From Sulfurovum sp. (GTDB lineage: Bacteria; Campylobacterota; Campylobacteria; Campylobacterales; Sulfurovaceae): a DNA stretch of 28,699 nt. The translations under genes and the position numbers were made by a program. The notes beneath the pieces are model-generated. The model did not search any database. It saw only the letters and a program-made list of their open reading frames with translations, and was not told the origin of the DNA. The DNA lies in the NCBI GenBank assembly GCA_020719895.1, contig DYPM01000003.1, positions 1 through 28,699 of the forward strand, in the 5' to 3' direction. This document shows, piece by piece, positions 24,962 through 28,699 of this stretch; within the stretch, counting starts at the first letter, position 1; the number at the start of each line of letters is the position of its first letter.

Positions 24962-25273
24962 CTAAGACAAAAAACGAAAAAGTTTCTTCCACCATGGAAG
25001 TGTCTCTTTTTTGAAGCTTACTTTAAGTTTGCCAATGACCTCGATAGAGACATTGTCAAAGATCTTATAATCTTTTTGAGACATTGTATAGTTATGTTCA
25101 TGGAGTAATTTGTTTCTTACTGTTGCAATAAACCGAATTTGTTTGATTAATTTTTTATCCAATCGATGCTCCATCGATGAGAGTTGGGAGTGCAATCCAC
25201 GTCCAACCGCCCCCTCATTTTTCAAAATGCTTTCTATCTCTTTTGTTCTTTCAATAACCAATTCATAACTCAT
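24962..25273 (-). CDS. Small HEPN-like (DUF4145-type) protein
   Basis: A 103-residue, mostly helical protein with ATVRNKLLHEHNY, in which Arg53-Asn54 and His58 form the R-N-x3-H motif of HEPN ribonucleases and DUF4145 proteins. The preceding GRGLHSQLSSMEHRLDKKL block is also typical of that group. The C-terminus is basic and aromatic (PWWKKLFRFLS), which could contact membrane or nucleic acid. AAGGA lies 7 bases before the ATG at 25273. HEPN proteins often act as RNase toxins or defence effectors, but no MNT-type antitoxin or other partner is adjacent. Convergent with the nifV/GNAT remnant and divergent from the WYL regulator. Confidence 0.75.
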   Translation of the reverse strand: MSYELVIERTKEIESILKNEGAVGRGLHSQLSSMEHRLDKKLIKQIRFIATVRNKLLHEHNYTMSQKDYKIFDNVSIEVIGKLKVSFKKETLPWWKKLFRFLS

Positions 25274-25411
25274 ATCATTATCCTTTTTGGCTGATACTAC
25301 ATATTTACAAGAAGAAGAAAATCAGCATAAGATACTTTTATATTCACAACCTCTCCTCTTTAGATTTGCAATATGATTTAGCCTTTATTTTGGATATTTT
25401 AGTATTAAAAG

Positions 25412-25417
25412 TATAAT
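25412..25417 (+). promoter_or_regulatory. Perfect -10 box upstream of the WYL gene
   Basis: TATAAT lies about 150 bp before the WYL-regulator ATG. If used, it gives a long leader that contains the inverted repeats at 25469-25498. Confidence 0.4.
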
Positions 25418-25468
25418 CCAAAGAAACTAAAAGCTTTAAAGTTTAAATCCCCATACGATACACTACTT

Positions 25469-25498
25469 GAAAAGTTTGACTCAAATTTTAAACTTCTC
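25469..25498. promoter_or_regulatory. Inverted repeat before the WYL regulator, possible operator
   Basis: GAAAAGTTT (25469-25477) and AAACTTCTC (25490-25498) pair at 8 of 9 positions. Related AAGTTT half-sites recur nearby at about 25438-25444 and 25526-25532. WYL regulators such as BrxR and CapW bind inverted repeats ahead of their own genes (established), so an autoregulatory site is plausible. The rest of the 290-bp spacer 25274-25563 shows nothing else. Confidence 0.4.
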
Positions 25499-25563
25499 AA
25501 AGAGAACTCAATAATTTAGTCATTAGAAGTTTCGGAAAACAACACAATACAAAAAGGGAAAAA

Positions 25564-26451
25564 ATGGGGAAAGAACACGATAAATTAGCACAAAGACTTG
25601 CAGATATTTTGACCATTTTAAACAATGGTGATAGTGTCACTGTCGTTGAATTGTCGGAGAAATTTGGCGTTAGTAAACGAACTATACATAGAGACTTACA
25701 AAAACGTTTTGCATTTTTGCCTCTCATAAAGGAGAAAGATAGTTACAAACTTGAACCTTATGTGTTGGGAAAATTCACTCAAGAAAATATCAGAGAGTTT
25801 GCAATTTTTAGTGGAATACAAGGGCTTTATCCTTCGCTTGATCAAAAGATGTTTGCAGATATTCTCAACAAACAGGTCAATCGTGTTCTTTTAGTAAAAG
25901 GATTTTCTTATGAAGATATTAGCGTACATCAAACACTATTTGATCAAATCGCTACACAGATTGCTACACATCAAAAAGTTCGATTTTTATACAAAGAAAA
26001 ACAAAGATGTGTTGAGCCATATAAACTACTAAATACAAATGGTATTTGGTATCTACTCGCAGTAGAAAATGATATTCTCAAAACATTTACTTTTACAAAA
26101 ATAGAGGCGTTTGAACTTCTCAATCAACAATTTATTCCCGACACTGATGTTATAAACCGCATTCAAAACCATCAAGGTCAGTGGTTTGGTCAAAATGAGT
26201 TTGAAGTGATACTTAAGATTGATATCTTAGTGGCAGAATATTTTCTTAGACGCGATATTATTCCTGTGCAAAAAATCATAGAACACTCAAAAGAATCACT
26301 TACAGTCTCTACAATGGCAGCTTACGACGATGAGATACTCCGTACGATTCGTTACTGGATGCCACATATTTGTATTGTCTCACCACAATCTCTACGAGAA
26401 AAACTACTCGAAAACATCTCTTCATATCTTTCTTACGCACAAAAAATATAA
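25564..26451 (+). CDS. WYL-domain transcriptional regulator with N-terminal HTH
   Basis: 295 residues. The N-terminal helix-turn-helix (VVELSEKFGVSKRTIHRDLQ, about 28-46) is of the HTH_11/DeoR kind. The central WYL domain contains EPYKLLNTNGIWYLLAVEN (WYL at 162-164) and a ligand-pocket arginine region, and a C-terminal WCX-like extension follows (PHICIVSPQSLREKLLENI). WYL domains sense nucleotides, oligonucleotides or other small ligands, and such regulators often guard defence or stress loci. The ribosome site is AGGGA before the ATG at 25564. It probably controls itself and the following genes, which run in the same direction. Confidence 0.9.
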   Translation: MGKEHDKLAQRLADILTILNNGDSVTVVELSEKFGVSKRTIHRDLQKRFAFLPLIKEKDSYKLEPYVLGKFTQENIREFAIFSGIQGLYPSLDQKMFADILNKQVNRVLLVKGFSYEDISVHQTLFDQIATQIATHQKVRFLYKEKQRCVEPYKLLNTNGIWYLLAVENDILKTFTFTKIEAFELLNQQFIPDTDVINRIQNHQGQWFGQNEFEVILKIDILVAEYFLRRDIIPVQKIIEHSKESLTVSTMAAYDDEILRTIRYWMPHICIVSPQSLREKLLENISSYLSYAQKI

Positions 26452-26474
26452 ATATTTTTATTTTATCTTTTTTG

Positions 26475-26505
26475 GACATATCCTGTCATCGCCCTTTCGT
26501 ATACT
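26475..26505 (+). promoter_or_regulatory. Promoter with GACA-N5-TGTC dyad between the WYL gene and the membrane protein
   Basis: A short perfect dyad GACA-TATCC-TGTC (26475-26487) is followed by a -10-like TATACT (26500-26505), 58 bp before the ATG of the membrane protein. The dyad sits where a repressor would block RNA polymerase, so the WYL protein is a candidate binder (inference). Confidence 0.4.
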
Positions 26506-26563
26506 TTCATTACCTGTAGTCAAAACGGGTCTATGGGAAATTTAAATACAGAGGGAAATTCAA

Positions 26564-27277
26564 ATGCACAATTTTAAACGTCCAGAAATCAATGAGATTC
26601 TTGAGGATATAAAATCAATGCTCGGAACGCCTGATGATATCAATCGCACCTTAAGCGATTTGGCAATCAATGAGGATGAGAGGCTGATACTTCAAAGAGC
26701 AGCGATGCAGATTAAAAAAGAGAAACCCAATCACGAAGTTATCATTAGAGCACACTCTATTATTATTGCAAAAAGTTTTAATAACGCCAATGCAAATCGT
26801 CATGATGATCAAAATATCATCAATAGCATACGAAAAAAAGAGAAGCTTTCTTTTATTCAATACATTGGTTATATTCTTCCGTATACGATTATGGGAGTGA
26901 TGATTTATCTATTTATTTTTAATCCTTTTGGAAAAGAACAACCTAAAAATGAATACATAATATCAAGAGAGGCTCATGAAAGTATGGCAATTGTTTTTTC
27001 TCAATATGAGTTTGATGGCTCAAGAGTAGATAAAAATGAGATACCAAAACTTATCTCAAAAGAGAGTGACAACACACTACCAGAAGAAATGAAAAAAAAG
27101 CTTCGAGAGATTATGGAAATAGACAAAAAAAGACATCAAAGTTCTTTTGAAAGAGCAGTTGAAAATACCCATGCGTATGCTGATAAAGTCAATGAAAGCA
27201 CACGACAAATCAACGAAGCTATGGAAATACTTGCAGAACAAAATAAACACTCAACAGATAATACACTAAGGGAATAA
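26564..27277 (+). CDS. Single-pass membrane protein of unknown family
   Basis: 237 residues with no family I recognise. The N-terminal about 100 residues are helical and charged (PEINEILEDIKSMLGTPDDI, DERLILQRAAMQIKKEKPNH). One transmembrane helix lies at about 103-125 (YIGYILPYTIMGVMIYLFIF). The C-terminal part (about 130-237) is hydrophilic and helical with coiled-coil character (EEMKKKLREIMEIDKKRH, ESTRQINEAMEILAEQNK). AGAGGGA precedes the ATG. It lies downstream of the WYL regulator with its own promoter. There are no catalytic motifs; a scaffold or sensor at the membrane is only a guess. Confidence 0.75.
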   Translation: MHNFKRPEINEILEDIKSMLGTPDDINRTLSDLAINEDERLILQRAAMQIKKEKPNHEVIIRAHSIIIAKSFNNANANRHDDQNIINSIRKKEKLSFIQYIGYILPYTIMGVMIYLFIFNPFGKEQPKNEYIISREAHESMAIVFSQYEFDGSRVDKNEIPKLISKESDNTLPEEMKKKLREIMEIDKKRHQSSFERAVENTHAYADKVNESTRQINEAMEILAEQNKHSTDNTLRE

Positions 27278-27284
27278 AAATGAT

Positions 27285-27309
27285 GCGATTGTATAATATA
27301 AAGAATCGC
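27285..27309 (+). promoter_or_regulatory. TATAAT framed by a 6-bp dyad
   Basis: GCGATT (27285-27290) and AATCGC (27304-27309) are exact inverted repeats enclosing a perfect TATAAT (27292-27297), about 80 bp before the next gene. It looks like a promoter with an operator, although a 16-codon reading frame (27280-27330) also crosses it. Confidence 0.35.
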
Positions 27310-27378
27310 TATAGTAACACCAGAATATGAATTTTCATGATAAAAATAAAATTTTAAAACAATCCATCAAGGAGATTT

Positions 27379-27732
27379 GTGATAGACATATTCACACAAA
27401 AAGCAGTTGGAGTCAAAGACAAAATCCTATCGATAGTTGCAAGAAAATTTGCCAACAGTTACATCGAAAAATATGGAAAAATATTAAAATTCGAATTTGA
27501 TTCCCAACTTAAAACAATAGATCTCGAAGTGATGCTTGATGGAGAAAAAGAGCCACTGATTCTCGCAATAAATCATTATGAGATTATCCAAGAAGGGAGT
27601 GCATTTTTCTTTATCATCAACGATATCAAGAGTTCACGCAGATGGATCAATACTTTGGCTAAACAATATATTTATAAAAAACGATTTTCTATGCCTGCTG
27701 AATATGCAAAAATATTAAAGATTGTGGTGTAA
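27379..27732 (+). CDS. Hypothetical protein, soluble alpha/beta
   Basis: 117 residues starting at a GTG with AAGGAG 4 bases upstream. I do not recognise the family. The pattern is an N-terminal amphipathic helix (KDKILSIVARKFANSYIEKY), several beta-strands (ILKFEFD, IDLEVMLDG, PLILAINHYEI, AFFFIINDI) and a basic C-terminal helical tail. There is no signal peptide and no cysteine. The strand-rich core with the motif LAINHYEI suggests a small ligand- or membrane-associated domain. Position between the membrane protein and the MoxR ATPase suggests a shared locus, but the spacers of about 100 bp on each side argue against one tight operon. Confidence 0.7.
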   Translation: MIDIFTQKAVGVKDKILSIVARKFANSYIEKYGKILKFEFDSQLKTIDLEVMLDGEKEPLILAINHYEIIQEGSAFFFIINDIKSSRRWINTLAKQYIYKKRFSMPAEYAKILKIVV

Positions 27733-27901
27733 TAAATACGACAATTTCTTCTCACTAAATCAAAATCAATTTTACTAAAAAGAGTAAAAATCTACCATAT
27801 TCATCATCAAGAACAAAATTTGCATTTTCATAATACATTTTATGAATCAGCGAAAGAGAAAAATTGAGCTACTTCAATACCGCCTTGAAAGAAGAAACCC
27901 G

Positions 27902-28699
27902 ATGAGAACACCTGCTATTTCAACATCAGAGCTTTACAACACTATTGATTTGCTTATCAAGACTGATACTCCGCTTTTTATTCATGGAAGCCCAGGAATT
28001 GGCAAATCGTATATCGTAGCTGACGTGGCACAAAAAAGAGGATTGACGCTTGTGGATGTGAGACTTTCGCAGATGGATCCTGTCGATTTGCGTGGGATAC
28101 CTTCGATCAAAGAGGAGCAAACGGTGTGGATGCCTCCTGTATTTTTCCCAAAAGATCCCGATTCAGAAGGGATTTTGTTCCTTGATGAGCTCAATGCCGC
28201 ACCACCGTCGGTACAAGCAGCAATCTATCAGTTGGTACTCAACCGCCAAATGGGTGAGTATCTTTTGCCAAAAGGGTGGCGAATCATCTGTGCGTGAAAC
28301 CGTGTGAGTGATCGCGGTGTGGTGTTTCGACTCCCGACACCACTTGCTAATCGTATGGTGCATTTGCATGTCGAGGCACGGTTTGATGACTTCAAACAGT
28401 TTGCGTTGCGTGCGAAACTACACCACTATGTTATAGGATTTTTGAGCTTTAGACCCGATTTACTCTCAAGTGAACCTGTCGTAGATGATGATGCCAACCC
28501 AGCTTTTGCAACGCCACGAAGTTATCATATGCTCTCAAATATCCTCAAACAAGAGGTGCAAATCGAGCGGATTTATCCGATCATCTACGGAACGATTGGT
28601 TATAGTGCAGTGATTGAGTCTACTTCGTATGTGAAGGTGTATGAGAAGATTCCTGATATTCGTGCGATTTATGACGGTCACTATCCAGAATTAAGTGCA
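27902..28699 (+). pseudogene. MoxR-type AAA+ ATPase interrupted by TGA, 3' end beyond window
   Basis: From the ATG at 27902 (MRTPAISTSELYNTIDLLIK; an earlier ATG at 27842 has no ribosome site) the frame encodes an AAA+ core. It has Walker A GSPGIGKS (29-36), MDPVDLRGIP and Walker B GILFLDELNAAPPSVQAA (90-107). At codon 132 (28295-28297) a TGA replaces the glycine of the sensor-1 motif (IICA-stop-NRVSD, family form A-G-N-R). The same frame then continues to the window edge without another stop: GVVFRLPTPLANRMVHLHVE, HHYVIGFLSFRPDLLSS, NPAFATPRSYHMLS and KVYEKIPDIRAIYDG. MoxR ATPases usually work with a VWA-domain partner encoded next to them, which would lie to the right. With the stop, only a useless 131-residue N-terminal piece is made unless UGA is read through or the base is a sequencing error. 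Confidence 0.85.

Noticed and set aside
27842..27901. Upstream ATG at 27842 for the MoxR gene
   Set aside because: No ribosome site, and a basic 20-residue extension not typical of the family; the ATG at 27902 fits better, though its own ribosome site is weak.
24687..28297. UGA read as glycine (alternative genetic code)
   Set aside because: UGA is the natural stop of several intact genes in the window (yebC, gyrA, the TonB-type receptor, the regulator ending at 19353), so a genome-wide recoding is excluded.
28325..28340. TTCGACTCC similarity to the T-arm of tRNA-Leu, as a possible attachment-site copy
   Set aside because: Only nine bases match and they lie in the coding frame of the MoxR gene (VFRLP); likely chance.
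1..28699. CRISPR arrays, insertion sequences, integrase or phage structural genes
   Set aside because: No regularly spaced repeats, transposase or integrase motifs, or phage-like genes were seen on either strand.

Overview
The window looks like a low-GC chromosomal segment from a Campylobacterota (Epsilonproteobacteria) species. A free-living Sulfurovum/Sulfurimonas-like organism is the best guess, and genus is not settled. The evidence is the AT-rich coding style, the histidine kinase of the HQWRQPL type, GyrA with Asn at the quinolone-pocket position (as in Helicobacter), GatB, the tight gyrA-asd-yqhA-hemE gene string, TATAAT-type -10 boxes without clear -35 boxes, and several TTG/GTG starts.

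Layout. (1) 1-2960: a type I restriction subunit (hsdR, minus strand, cut by the left edge), with a short coding remnant and an inverted repeat between it and gpsA. (2) 2956-7480, minus strand: gpsA, a decayed RCK/K+ channel gene broken by a 95-bp palindromic repeat, gatB and selO. (3) 7576-8347, plus strand: yebC and its terminator, then a 0.3-kb spacer holding a long perfect palindrome. (4) 8631-13290, minus strand: four tightly packed genes encoding a TonB-dependent-type outer-membrane receptor, a small exported protein, a sensor histidine kinase and an OmpR-type response regulator. They look like one envelope-signalling unit. (5) 13375-18522, minus strand: gyrA, asd, a YqhA/UPF0114 membrane protein and hemE, all overlapping or abutting. 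(6) 18697-20506, plus strand: a second, ordinary response regulator/histidine kinase pair. (7) 20516-23179, minus strand: ftsK with a long acidic linker. (8) 23334-23418, plus strand: tRNA-Leu(CAA).

(9) From the tRNA to the right edge the region is accessory and partly decayed. A 5'-truncated, frameshifted nifV remnant is fused to the 3' part of a GNAT acetyltransferase gene that carries an in-frame TGA. Then come a HEPN-type small protein, a WYL-domain regulator, two uncharacterised proteins and a MoxR-type AAA+ ATPase interrupted by an in-frame TGA at its sensor-1 motif. The ATPase frame is otherwise open to the window end.

How it fits together: the core genes are intact housekeeping functions (gyrase, Asp/haem biosynthesis, tRNA amidation, chromosome segregation). 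The novelty candidates are the receptor-periplasmic protein-kinase-regulator operon and the WYL-controlled cluster leading to the MoxR ATPase. Signs of genome decay cluster at three places: 2.8-4.5 kb, the tRNA-Leu flank, and 28.3 kb. No CRISPR array, rRNA, insertion sequence or integrase gene was seen.
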